In this document: positions 29,447 through 37,528 of the stretch, in pieces
How the letters are laid out: every line of letters starts with the position of its first letter
Position numbering within the stretch: the stretch's first letter is position 1
DNA from: JABICX01 sp964528765
GTDB taxonomy: Archaea > Nanobdellota > Nanobdellia > UBA10117 > JABICX01
DNA length: 37,528 nt
Direction of reading: 5' to 3'
NCBI GenBank assembly: GCA_964528765.1
Contig: CAZGVA010000003.1
Location: forward strand, 1 to 37,528
Notes under the pieces: model-generated
What the model saw: the letters and a program-made list of their open reading frames with translations, nothing else
Told to the model about the DNA's origin: nothing
Database searches by the model: none
Program-made: the position numbers and the translations under genes

Positions 29447-30607
29447 ATGAAAAACATGAATAAAAAAGGTATGGGACCAATGATTGTGGTAGGTTTGTTA
29501 CTCATTGTAGTTGCAGGTGTATTATTTATCGGTTGGGACAGTATCAAAGGAACATTCGGTGGAAGTGAAACCGAAGGATTGACAATAGTCGGACCAGGTG
29601 GAGCGAGCGGTGTTGTCATAACTACAACTTGTGGTGATGATAATAAGGGAAATATTAATGTAAAGCTTCAAGACGATGGTGCTTCAAGTGAAACATTTAT
29701 CGGTGATTCAGTCTTATATTTAAAAGACATGAGTTCTGGCGTAATAATTGACAACGAACTTACAAATTCAAGTTCTTGGTTAACTTTTACAGACGTACAA
29801 TGTGGTAAAGAATATAAAGTATATTCCGTAACACAAGCAACTGCTGCAGGTTCAGCACAAAGTGCTTCGTTCACTCTAGGTGACGAAAATAAATACTTGA
29901 AATTACACACAAGTCAAATTTCAAACTATCAAGTAAGAATTGAAAGCTTAGAAACAGATTCAGCCAATGCTGATTGGGCATATGTTGAAGTCGATGGTGG
30001 TACTGAAGGATTAACAAATACAACAGCTTTTGTTGATTTAAACACTACAAATATCTTCGATGATGATAGTGCAGATATCGCAGTTGGTGAAAGTGGACAC
30101 TTGTCCGCAACAGTTCACTTAAAAGCTGCAACAAATCGATATCAAGGTGGAGATGCTGGTACAATAAACACTGGTGATACTAACGATGCTTCAAGTCTTG
30201 GACTACGACAGTTTATCTGTATTGATACAGGTTCTGACGCAGAATGGGATGCAGACACATGGACAGTTTTAGTAGATGGTGTTTCAGCAGATACAGATGC
30301 ATTAGATTTGATGGATTCTGATTCAAATGATTACTCGGTAGTTAGAGATTCAGAAAGATGTGCTTTAATTGGCGACATTGATTCAAACGACCACAAAATA
30401 TATATGTACATTGCTGCAAAATCTGGACAAAACCCAGATACAAATAACGATGATTTAACATTATATGTTTTAAGTGAAGGAACATACAAAGCAAATGATA
30501 ATGGAGATATGATTAAGACAGGTATATTCACCGATGCAAGCACACAAGCAGGTGTAGTATATACTCTTGGCGACGAAGATCCAACATTTGTATTTAACAT
30601 ACAATAA
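29447..30607 (+). CDS. Pilin-like major surface protein candidate
   Basis: This 386-residue protein begins MKNMNKKGMGPMIVVGLLLI, with a KKG/M class III cleavage site and a hydrophobic stretch to about residue 30. The exported part is Asp/Ser/Thr-rich, strand-forming and has only four Cys. The strongest ribosome site of the window (AAGGAGGT), its own promoter and its own terminator all fit high expression, as for a major pilus or coat subunit. There is no enzymatic motif. Alternative: a type IV pilin-like adhesin. Confidence 0.65.
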   Translation: MKNMNKKGMGPMIVVGLLLIVVAGVLFIGWDSIKGTFGGSETEGLTIVGPGGASGVVITTTCGDDNKGNINVKLQDDGASSETFIGDSVLYLKDMSSGVIIDNELTNSSSWLTFTDVQCGKEYKVYSVTQATAAGSAQSASFTLGDENKYLKLHTSQISNYQVRIESLETDSANADWAYVEVDGGTEGLTNTTAFVDLNTTNIFDDDSADIAVGESGHLSATVHLKAATNRYQGGDAGTINTGDTNDASSLGLRQFICIDTGSDAEWDADTWTVLVDGVSADTDALDLMDSDSNDYSVVRDSERCALIGDIDSNDHKIYMYIAAKSGQNPDTNNDDLTLYVLSEGTYKANDNGDMIKTGIFTDASTQAGVVYTLGDEDPTFVFNIQ

Positions 30608-30634
30608 AGTGGGAGAAAATCCTACTTTTTTTTA
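30608..30634 (+). terminator. Terminator after the major surface gene
   Basis: AGTGGGA-GAAAA-TCCTACT (one G-T pair) followed by a long T-run. Confidence 0.7.
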
Positions 30635-30647
30635 TTTTTTTTAAAAA

Positions 30648-31484
30648 ATGATAGATACTACGAAACTAAGAAAGAACTTCTCTATAATCTTATTTCTCGT
30701 ATTTATGCTAATTTTCGCTCAATTTATTCACATGTCACTAACTGAACCCGATATTGCGTTCAGTTTTATATTCAAATTCGGTATGCTATCTGCATTTTGT
30801 GCGGTTGGTGCATTCTTAAATATGTTAGTTTCTCACGTTGGCTGGGATTCAATATTTATGAATTTCGCAAATCCCGAAACCGAACATATGCCAACGCAAA
30901 AGATACCATACATTATACTTTTACCAATCGTTTTTGGTGTAATTTTAGCAGGTGGTGCTTTCGCAGGAATACAAGTTTTACCAACATCCGAATTCATTCC
31001 TGCAACAATATCTGGAGAACCATTACAATTAACAGATACAGAATTAACCTTATTTAGTTCAGTTTATCCAGCTCTTTTAGAAGATTTTAGTACATTAATG
31101 ATTATCGGAATTATTGCTTCAATTTTATTGTGGCTCACTTCATTAGTTGTCGAAGTAAGTTCTTTAACGTACATACCAACAAGAATAATTGCTATTGCCA
31201 TTGGTAGTTGGGGAATCGGTTGGCTTGTACCTGGATTTGCTTCGGCACACTCGATAGTTCAGGCTGGAAATCAACAGTTTTTTGTGAGTGCATTTATGTT
31301 CCAGTTTTTTAATCAATTAGTAATAATGGTAAGTGGATTATTTATACCACTTGCACACTTTGTACACAACTTAATATGGGCATTAGGTTTAAATACAGGG
31401 CTATCATTAGGTTTTATTGTACTAGCGGGTTTTGCAGTACATAAAAAATATATCATACCAAAGATTGAACAAGTCTTTGCGTAA
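30648..31484 (+). CDS. Polytopic membrane protein, 278 residues
   Basis: About six membrane spans are seen, among them SIILFLVFMLIFAQFIHM, IPYIILLPIVFGVILAGG, LMIIGIIASILLWLTSLVV and LGLNTGLSLGFIVLAGFAV. A loop of about 30 residues lies between the third and fourth. Charged residues in or near spans (ALLEDFS, FVHNL) are notable, but I see no recognised protease or transporter signature. It follows the pilin-like gene and may be the platform of that structure, comparable in place to the multi-span proteins of type IV pilus systems or pleomorphic viruses. Confidence 0.6.
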   Translation: MIDTTKLRKNFSIILFLVFMLIFAQFIHMSLTEPDIAFSFIFKFGMLSAFCAVGAFLNMLVSHVGWDSIFMNFANPETEHMPTQKIPYIILLPIVFGVILAGGAFAGIQVLPTSEFIPATISGEPLQLTDTELTLFSSVYPALLEDFSTLMIIGIIASILLWLTSLVVEVSSLTYIPTRIIAIAIGSWGIGWLVPGFASAHSIVQAGNQQFFVSAFMFQFFNQLVIMVSGLFIPLAHFVHNLIWALGLNTGLSLGFIVLAGFAVHKKYIIPKIEQVFA

Positions 31485-31489
31485 TCATA

Positions 31490-31503
31490 ATCTCATATGA
31501 GAT
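31490..31503. promoter_or_regulatory. 14-bp perfect palindrome after a stop codon
   Basis: ATCTCATATGAGAT is a perfect dyad starting six bases after the TAA at 31482-31484. No T-run follows, so an operator for the next gene is as likely as a processing site. Confidence 0.4.
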
Positions 31504-31537
31504 AAAAGGTGAAAAAACGACACTTCCAGATTTAAAG

Positions 31538-31825
31538 ATGGGAACTTACGGAACAATAATAGCGTTATTTGTCTTGTTGTTTGCAGGTAGTTTTTTCGGA
31601 ATTTGGGAAATTGAAGCATGGATTGCGATTGGAATGTTTGCACTCGTTATATTCTTTGCTAATTTCTTAATAGATTTCGTTGAAGCACCAGACAAAACAA
31701 TATTAACACATGTTTTGATGTCAATTACATTGGCAGTAGCAATTTATGTGGTTTTAGGCATATTAACCTATATTGGAATTAATGTTCCAGCGGTGGTATA
31801 TACACCAACTCCAGCAGTAATATAA
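31538..31825 (+). CDS. Three-span membrane protein, 95 residues
   Basis: TIIALFVLLFAGSFFGIW, AWIAIGMFALVIFFANFLI and MSITLAVAIYVVLGILTYIG are hydrophobic helices joined by short loops. The C-terminus VVYTPTPAVI is extended. Single gene between a palindrome and a terminator. Unknown function. Confidence 0.6.
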   Translation: MGTYGTIIALFVLLFAGSFFGIWEIEAWIAIGMFALVIFFANFLIDFVEAPDKTILTHVLMSITLAVAIYVVLGILTYIGINVPAVVYTPTPAVI

Positions 31826-31850
31826 TTACTGTTGGTTTTGTTTTTTTTTC
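31811..31850 (+). terminator. Long hairpin terminator
   Basis: CAGTAAT-ATA-ATTACTG (31815-31831) is extended on both sides by CCA/TGG with a wobble pair; a run of nine T follows (31841-31849). The stop of the membrane-protein gene lies in the stem. Confidence 0.75.
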
Positions 31851-31869
31851 ACCAAGGAGAAAAAAGAAA

Positions 31870-32985
31870 ATGAAAGAAAAAATATTAATGTTAGTAAGTT
31901 TATTAGTAATAATTGGTTCAGTTAATGCAATGGAGATTTTTACTGAAGAACTAACTATGGATTCAGGATATATGAGTTATGAATATACTGCGGGAGTGGC
32001 TTCACTTTTTGCTATTATAAATCCTGGTGATGTAAATGCGGGTGAAACGATAGATACTTGGTACAGTTGGCAAGGAGAAAACTGTCAATATACAGGTGAA
32101 AGAGTTGATTGGGTTATGGAAGATAGTTTAGGGAACACCAAACGTTCTGGAACTTACGAGATTGCACCTAGATCGTGTGGTAGTGCTATATACGTGAAAC
32201 AAACTTTTGTTGTACCTGAATTTGAAATAGGTTCATATAGAATGTGTGGAATATTAAGAGATAACATTGGACACGATGTTACAAGTTGGGATTGCGGTCA
32301 ATTTACTATTGGCGGAGCAGTACCAGATACGTGTGAACCACATACAGAACCTTTTGGTGAATGCCAACCCGATGGAAAACAATGTAGAAGATATAGAACT
32401 GCAAATTGTGCTGAAAATGTTGAATGCCAACCATGTGATAGACCAACTGGATTATGTGAGTACGGCGAACATATTTGTGAAGGAAACGTTTATTTTACAT
32501 GTACTGAAAATAAAGGAAACATTGAATGGGTAGGTTTTGGACCGCAAGTTGGTAAATGTGAAGTTGAATGTATTGTAGCTTCTGATTGTGATGATGCATT
32601 ATTTTGTAATAATAATGAATTATTGTGTACTAACAATCCAACACATGTAAAAGATAATGTTTGCACATTAGCAAAAAAGTATTGTGCAAATCCAACAAGT
32701 GGAATTGGTGAATGTGTTTCAATATTTAAATCATGTGATTCAGCATTTCCTGATGAAACTGATGAAACACCTTTAGAATGTTCATGGTGGGAAATAGGTA
32801 AAGAACAATCTAAATATGGATGGCATGGTTCATTTTTATCACTAATAGTATGTGGTGCATTAGATAAATATACACATGAAGAAGTTTGCGAACCAAATTA
32901 CATAATATTCTTAGGAATGTTTGTAACCGCTATAATGATTGTTGGTTTGATATTGGCGTACTTCCTTATTAGGAGGTTTATGTAA
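31870..32985 (+). CDS. Secreted Cys-rich protein with C-terminal anchor
   Basis: This 371-residue protein has a signal peptide (MLVSLLVIIGSVNA), a strand-rich domain to about residue 150, then a Cys-rich zone with one copy of the C-x5-C-x-G-N-x-Y-F-T-C module also repeated in the gene at 33173. A C-terminal span (FLGMFVTAIMIVGLILAYFL) is followed by IRRFM inside. AAGGAG precedes ATG 31870. It is probably an anchored spike or adhesin. No known domain beyond the Cys module. Confidence 0.65.
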   Translation: MKEKILMLVSLLVIIGSVNAMEIFTEELTMDSGYMSYEYTAGVASLFAIINPGDVNAGETIDTWYSWQGENCQYTGERVDWVMEDSLGNTKRSGTYEIAPRSCGSAIYVKQTFVVPEFEIGSYRMCGILRDNIGHDVTSWDCGQFTIGGAVPDTCEPHTEPFGECQPDGKQCRRYRTANCAENVECQPCDRPTGLCEYGEHICEGNVYFTCTENKGNIEWVGFGPQVGKCEVECIVASDCDDALFCNNNELLCTNNPTHVKDNVCTLAKKYCANPTSGIGECVSIFKSCDSAFPDETDETPLECSWWEIGKEQSKYGWHGSFLSLIVCGALDKYTHEEVCEPNYIIFLGMFVTAIMIVGLILAYFLIRRFM

Positions 32986-33171
32986 ATGAAATGGACAGCA
33001 TTGTTAGTAATTGGTGCAGTTATCTTAATAAGTATCGTTGACTTGGGAGCAAACGTTGTAAGTTTAATTCCAGGACTTGGCGATATAGCAGAAACGGCTT
33101 CAGAAATATTGTTAGAAGGATTACAAATTGTCATTGTAGCTGGATATATTTTACTGAATCGTGGAGAGTAG
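32986..33171 (+). CDS. Two-span membrane protein, 61 residues
   Basis: ALLVIGAVILISIVDLGANVV and ILLEGLQIVIVAGYILL flank a small loop with IPGLGDIAE. AGGAGG upstream (within the previous gene's end) is its ribosome site. It ends just before the Cys-repeat gene, with which it is co-transcribed. Unknown function. Confidence 0.55.
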   Translation: MKWTALLVIGAVILISIVDLGANVVSLIPGLGDIAETASEILLEGLQIVIVAGYILLNRGE

Positions 33172-33172
33172 A

Positions 33173-34939
33173 ATGAAGAAAGGAAACACTGCTATAATCT
33201 TAAGCATAGTGAGTGTATTAATACTAGCGAGTGTTTTCTATTATTTTTATTCAACAGATAGTTTTAGGCTTAGTTTTGATGATGGTATAATTAGGTCTGA
33301 ATATAATTCTTGTGATTTAAATAATCCTGAACAAACGGGAATTAATTGTGATTTGTTATTTAATACATATTATAGAAAAAATGTTAATCGTTGGCGAAAT
33401 AATATTGATTATTGGATGATACTTAATTTTGATTATAATGAAAAGGGTAAGTTATACATCGAATCATCATCAGAAACAAAAGAAATAGATATAAAGCGTT
33501 ATTGCATTTCAGAAGATAATAAATTTGAAGTACATTTAATTGGTGTGAATATCTTTTGTAATACAGGTTTAGATTATAATGATAAAGATCTAGTATATAT
33601 CAACAGTATTATTTTACATAATAGATATGTATATGATATACGATATGAAATTACTAGTAGCGAACCATTAATTGAACCTGATTGTACGTTGGGAGAAACT
33701 AATTGTGAAGGAACAAATTATTTTACATGTTTAGATGAAGCATGGAAATCTGAAGGAACGATAGATGGAAAATGTGGTTATACTGAACCCGTTATAGAAT
33801 GTACTTCTTCACAAACGAAGTGTATTGGAACGAACTATTATACTTGCTCAAGCAGTAATTGGTTAAATAATGGTGAAGTAGATGGAAAATGTGGTTACGT
33901 AGCACCTGTTTGTAGTTCACTTCAAACTAAATGTGAAGGTACAACATTTTATACTTGTTCAAATGGACAATGGCTAAATAATGGACAAGTTGAAGGTGAA
34001 TGTAATTATGTAATTGCGGAATGTTCAGCAGGTCAATCAGATTGTTCAGGATTAAATTATTATACTTGCTTAAATGGAAATTGGAATTATCAAGGCAAGG
34101 TTTTAGGAGAATGTGGGGTAGATTGTACAAGCGATTCTAATTGTGGAATTAATGAAAGATGTTCAATTTATGAATGCGAAACTTACTGCGTAGCACAAAA
34201 TTTAGAAGATACAAAACGATGCAGTACTAGTGGAGATGTAATAATTGATTATCAAAGAAATGATTGTTCAACATCAACTTTATTATACCAAGCTTGTGTA
34301 AGTTCACAGGAATGTATTAGTGGTGAATGTATAAATACTGCTGAATGTAATACTGGTGAAACTAATTGTGATGGTAATATTTATATTGAATGCGTAGATG
34401 AAAAATGGGTTAATTACGGGGTTACTGAAGGGAAATGTGGTGTTATTTGTTTAGCTTCAGCAACTCAATGTGAGGGATATGGTATTTCAATTTGTGAAGA
34501 TTATTCATATTCAATAGCAACAATTGAAGTTGGTCAATGTGGTGTAGAGTGTATAGATAATAGTTATTGTTCTTCAACAGAAGCATGTCAAGACTATGTT
34601 TGTGTAGATGTATCGGAATGTCTTTTAGGTGAAGATGCTTGCTTTGGGTTTGATTATTATTTATGCGATAATACTGGGCATTGGGAAAAACAAGGAAAGA
34701 TATCTGAAAAATGCGGAATATCTTGTATTAATGATTTAGGTTGTGGTACAGCCTATCATTGTGATTCAGAAACATACTCTTGTTTAGAAAATGCGGTTAT
34801 AAATGATACTGAACCAGATACAGATAAACCTATAATAACCATTCCAGATGAAATAGCAGGAATACCGTTTATATGGTTGATGATGGCATTACTTATAATA
34901 ATAATATTACTTATTGTAATAATAATATTGGTACTTTAA
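33173..34939 (+). CDS. Cys-repeat surface protein with class III-like signal
   Basis: ATG 33173 gives MKKGNTAIILSIVSVLILAS, a pilin-like leader (KKG/N). After about 165 residues, a module of about 37 residues repeats: C-x5-C-x-G-x-x-Y-x-x-C...W...G-x-x-x-G-x-C-G. Copies start near Cys171, 210, 247 and 284, then 392, 426 and 483, with different Cys-rich knots between (about 318-390 and 460-535). A C-terminal span (570-588) anchors the chain, so N- and C-terminal hydrophobic ends are both present. The frame also allows GTG 33161, but ATG gives the proper leader. Likely disulfide-stabilised stalk. Confidence 0.7.
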   Translation: MKKGNTAIILSIVSVLILASVFYYFYSTDSFRLSFDDGIIRSEYNSCDLNNPEQTGINCDLLFNTYYRKNVNRWRNNIDYWMILNFDYNEKGKLYIESSSETKEIDIKRYCISEDNKFEVHLIGVNIFCNTGLDYNDKDLVYINSIILHNRYVYDIRYEITSSEPLIEPDCTLGETNCEGTNYFTCLDEAWKSEGTIDGKCGYTEPVIECTSSQTKCIGTNYYTCSSSNWLNNGEVDGKCGYVAPVCSSLQTKCEGTTFYTCSNGQWLNNGQVEGECNYVIAECSAGQSDCSGLNYYTCLNGNWNYQGKVLGECGVDCTSDSNCGINERCSIYECETYCVAQNLEDTKRCSTSGDVIIDYQRNDCSTSTLLYQACVSSQECISGECINTAECNTGETNCDGNIYIECVDEKWVNYGVTEGKCGVICLASATQCEGYGISICEDYSYSIATIEVGQCGVECIDNSYCSSTEACQDYVCVDVSECLLGEDACFGFDYYLCDNTGHWEKQGKISEKCGISCINDLGCGTAYHCDSETYSCLENAVINDTEPDTDKPIITIPDEIAGIPFIWLMMALLIIIILLIVIIILVL

Positions 34940-34940
34940 A

Positions 34941-35909
34941 ATGAAAAATAAAAATGGAAATATGACGATTTACGGATTATTAGCGTTAGTTGTAATTGGT
35001 GGAGTGATTGGAATGTTTATAATAGATCCATTTTCAATATATTTAGAAACAGTTTATATTGAAGGAAGCTCAATAGATTCACTAACTGAAGCAAATCCAT
35101 ACATCGTTAATCTTGTTGTTGATAATCAAAGATTATTTTTAGATAGAGCTGAAGTTTCTATTACTGCAAATTTTGGTGGCGATTTAGAACCAACTAGTAC
35201 GGTTTCAACGTGTATAATTGCACAAAATCAGAATGATATAAATTTATGGTATCAAAGCAGTGTATCTTTTTGTAGAAGTAAGGGCTATGACCAATCAGGA
35301 TTTCAAAGTGATTCAGGTCCAATTTTATGCCAACCTTGGAGTATGTCTGGAGAACAAATCATACTTGGACAAACAGGTTTAAGATGTTGGAAATATGTTC
35401 CATTACCAACTTCAAGTATTATTGAATTACGATTATATGATGAAGTTTTGGCAACGTTTACACCTGAAACGCCAACAGTTACTTTAGCTTTATCCGATAT
35501 TATAAATGAGGTCTTTTATGATGATATTATAAGTTTTAATAAATTTGGTGTTCCGTATGAAAAAGCACTTGAATTATATGTATCTGGAGATGCTAATGGT
35601 GGAAGATTAATATTTGGTGGAATATCTACTGATACGCAAACAGAACTTTGCGAAAATGAACGTTATAGATTAACTAATCCTTTTGAGTGTGGTTATACTA
35701 TAAACAATGAATCTTGTGAAGAAAACGCTACTCTTAAAGAAAATTGCTGGGATAGAACTCAAATAATCGTTAAAGAATGTGTAGATGAAGAATGGGTTGA
35801 TGTTGCTAATACTTGTGAGAAAAAACCATTCTTACAAAAGTATTTAATAGAACCGCTAATAAGTTTCTTTGAAGCGATGGGAAATTTTATATCATATATA
35901 TTTAATTAA
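34941..35909 (+). CDS. Membrane-anchored surface protein, 322 residues
   Basis: The N-terminus MKNKNGNMTIYGLLALVVIGG is a short basic leader plus hydrophobic helix, similar to the pilin-like leaders but with N-G instead of K-G. The outer part is strand-rich with about ten Cys, ending with CVDEEWVDVANTCEKK, which resembles half a Cys module. A hydrophobic amphipathic C-terminus (PLISFFEAMGNFISYIF) follows. It starts two bases after the Cys-repeat gene. Partner of the same surface structure (inference). Confidence 0.6.
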   Translation: MKNKNGNMTIYGLLALVVIGGVIGMFIIDPFSIYLETVYIEGSSIDSLTEANPYIVNLVVDNQRLFLDRAEVSITANFGGDLEPTSTVSTCIIAQNQNDINLWYQSSVSFCRSKGYDQSGFQSDSGPILCQPWSMSGEQIILGQTGLRCWKYVPLPTSSIIELRLYDEVLATFTPETPTVTLALSDIINEVFYDDIISFNKFGVPYEKALELYVSGDANGGRLIFGGISTDTQTELCENERYRLTNPFECGYTINNESCEENATLKENCWDRTQIIVKECVDEEWVDVANTCEKKPFLQKYLIEPLISFFEAMGNFISYIFN

Positions 35910-35910
35910 A

Positions 35911-37528
35911 ATGGGGATAAGGATAAAAAAGAAAGCGTTGGTACTAATAATTGTAGCAATATTACTTTTAAGTATTATTTTTATGGCTAATGCAGAAGAT
36001 AAAGGTAAAGAAAAGATAGATAAGCACCCTGATAAAAGAAACGATGAACTTGATATTATAAAAGATTCTAAAATTCTTGAAAAAGATATTCTTGAAAACA
36101 AATACGGTTCAAAAGAACCAAACTACAAAATATATAACGATTCTGATTTAACAATTATTGCACTTGAAACTTTAAAATGTGAATGGGCTTCTCCTGAAGA
36201 TAATTTTAGAACGTGTACGGCTTTAATTGAAATAAATAACAAAATGAATAAAGATATACAATTTAAATATGAAGGTTTATCTTTAGAAACGCTTTACCCA
36301 ATAAGTAGTTTATCTTTTAAGCTTTCTGAAACATACTCAACAAAAGAAACAAAATATTATGAAAAAGTATCGGATACAAAAATAAAAACGTTTACTAAAG
36401 ATAAAAAAGTATTTACAAACTATAAAAGCTTTGATAAAAACGGAGATAAAATAAAGAAAAATCAATGGACTTCAGTAGAAATAAGCTTTAAAGATCCAAT
36501 GAAAATTGTTGATGGTGCTTATACAAAAAATTCATACAACTTAACAATTCAAGATACGGATTTATCATTTATTTTAGATCCAGATGTAAGTGCTTGTTCG
36601 ACACTTTCATCAGGAGGAACATATACAATGACTGCAAATATTACTGATGCGATAGATACTTGTATTGAAATAGGTGCTAACAATGCTATTTTTGATTGTG
36701 CAGGATATACTATTCAAGGTGAAGATGATAAAGCTATATATGTCCGTTTCCCAAAAGATGTTACAGTAAAAAATTGCAATATATTTTTAAACGGAACAGA
36801 TAGTGATTATGGAATTTATTATCATCAATATGCAGATAACGGTGTCATTGATAATAATACTGTTTACGTAACAGATGATTACGGAATTAGAGTAACTACG
36901 GATTCAAAAAATATATTAATTTCAAATAATAATGTTACTTTTGGTGGTTGGTACGGTATTAATGTGCAAGAATCTGATAATAATCAGATAGTAAATAATA
37001 CAATATATTCTGAAAATGGACTTTTTGGAATAAGTGCTACTTTATTATCCAACGTTACTATATTAAATAATATTATTTCAGTTAACGAATCAACAATTCG
37101 ATTTCAAGATGTATTAAACAGTGAAATATCTAATAATTATATATTTTCAAATACTAATGAAGGATTATTTATGTATTCAAATTCACACAATAATTATTTT
37201 TCAGATAATATTATTAATGTGACTTTAGATATTGGGATCCGTTTATTAACACCAGTAGAAAATAATACTTTCTTAAACAATAATATCACTACTTCAACGT
37301 CGAATATTATTGTAGATAATACTCTTATATCTGAATATAATACATTAATTTATAATAACTCTTATGGACAAGTATCTTGGAATTTACTAAATTTAAATAT
37401 AACTGAAAGTGGAACTGTTGGATTGGGCAATGCGATAAATATAACAAATAACTTAATTATAGTAGATTCTACATCATTTACTGGGTTGAATCAATCGGCA
37501 AACTTATCTTTTTATAATTTAGAAACAT
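35911..37528 (+). CDS. Secreted parallel beta-helix protein, 3' end outside window
   Basis: The frame is open from ATG 35911 to the window end (539 codons). Residues about 9-29 are a signal peptide or anchor ending M-A-N-A-E. A charged, strand-rich region runs to about residue 225 (KKVFTNYKSFDKNG, LSFILDPDVSACST). From about 240 on, many short N-N-x-(I/V/T) turns (FDCAGYTIQG, ISNNNV, NNQIVNNTI, NNIIS) are typical of right-handed parallel beta-helix repeats (PbH1/NosD-like), found in adhesins, S-layer-associated proteins and viral tail spikes. The stop codon is not in the window. Confidence 0.7.
   Translation, partial: MGIRIKKKALVLIIVAILLLSIIFMANAEDKGKEKIDKHPDKRNDELDIIKDSKILEKDILENKYGSKEPNYKIYNDSDLTIIALETLKCEWASPEDNFRTCTALIEINNKMNKDIQFKYEGLSLETLYPISSLSFKLSETYSTKETKYYEKVSDTKIKTFTKDKKVFTNYKSFDKNGDKIKKNQWTSVEISFKDPMKIVDGAYTKNSYNLTIQDTDLSFILDPDVSACSTLSSGGTYTMTANITDAIDTCIEIGANNAIFDCAGYTIQGEDDKAIYVRFPKDVTVKNCNIFLNGTDSDYGIYYHQYADNGVIDNNTVYVTDDYGIRVTTDSKNILISNNNVTFGGWYGINVQESDNNQIVNNTIYSENGLFGISATLLSNVTILNNIISVNESTIRFQDVLNSEISNNYIFSNTNEGLFMYSNSHNNYFSDNIINVTLDIGIRLLTPVENNTFLNNNITTSTSNIIVDNTLISEYNTLIYNNSYGQVSWNLLNLNITESGTVGLGNAINITNNLIIVDSTSFTGLNQSANLSFYNLET

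Noticed and set aside
31490..31503. Terminator call for the 14-bp palindrome
   Set aside because: The dyad has no T-run and no loop bases to spare, so a regulatory dyad is the safer call.
1..37528. Circular closure of the window through the two truncated surface genes at its ends
   Set aside because: Direct joining of base 37528 to base 1 puts the frames out of register and creates TTG TAG, so the two partial genes are not one gene cut by linearisation.

Overview
This AT-rich window (the sequence shows roughly 30% G+C) looks archaeal. The chromatin protein MC1 is encoded at 21716-21991. Several surface proteins begin with class III (type IV pilin-like) signal peptides of the K-K-G type. Many genes have a TATA box 25-30 bases before a leaderless ATG, while others have Shine-Dalgarno sites matching the archaeal 16S 3' end (GGAGG, GGTGA). 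An integrase, a plasmid/phage-type replicative ATPase, a restriction-modification cluster, HNH endonucleases, many tiny zinc-ribbon proteins and a large membrane/surface gene set indicate a mobile element (integrative plasmid or virus, free or integrated) rather than a chromosomal housekeeping region. MC1 hints at a euryarchaeal host such as a Methanosarcina relative, but the window cannot settle this. No rRNA, tRNA or CRISPR array was seen.

Layout. 1-3.8 kb: 3' part of a giant LamG surface protein and a stub of a secreted protein. 3.8-5.2 kb: small unknown and zinc-ribbon genes. 5.2-8.8 kb: replication module with an RHH regulator, a helicase-like ATPase, a repeat-rich candidate origin and a PD-(D/E)XK nuclease. 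8.8-9.2 kb: small leftward operon with its own RHH regulator. 9.4-15.2 kb: DNA modification and defence module with a type IIG-like restriction-methylase, a Cas4/RecB-like nuclease, a possible DNA-binding protein, and a DNA methyltransferase whose gene carries an HNH endonuclease on the opposite strand. 15.2-21.1 kb: AbrB and winged-helix regulators, then a tightly overlapping operon of membrane proteins, a membrane-anchored transglutaminase-like protein and a P-loop translocation/packaging-type ATPase. 21.1-23.3 kb: leaderless small genes, a duplicated 45-bp promoter, MC1 and a minimal tyrosine recombinase. 23.3-26.7 kb: a run of tiny genes, six of whose junctions share an identical 14-base sequence, with a pentapeptide-repeat gene interrupted by a 100-N assembly gap. 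26.7-29.3 kb: leftward membrane/pilin-like operon. 29.4-37.5 kb: rightward operons for a pilin-like protein, multi-pass membrane proteins, Cys-repeat surface proteins and a beta-helix protein cut by the window end.

How it may work together (inference): the 5-8 kb genes replicate the element, the 9-15 kb genes modify or protect its DNA, the 16-21 kb operon with the ATPase moves DNA through or into an envelope, and the 27-37 kb genes build the surface structure (pilus or virion spikes). The 24-26 kb array looks like a shuffling zone for very small accessory genes.
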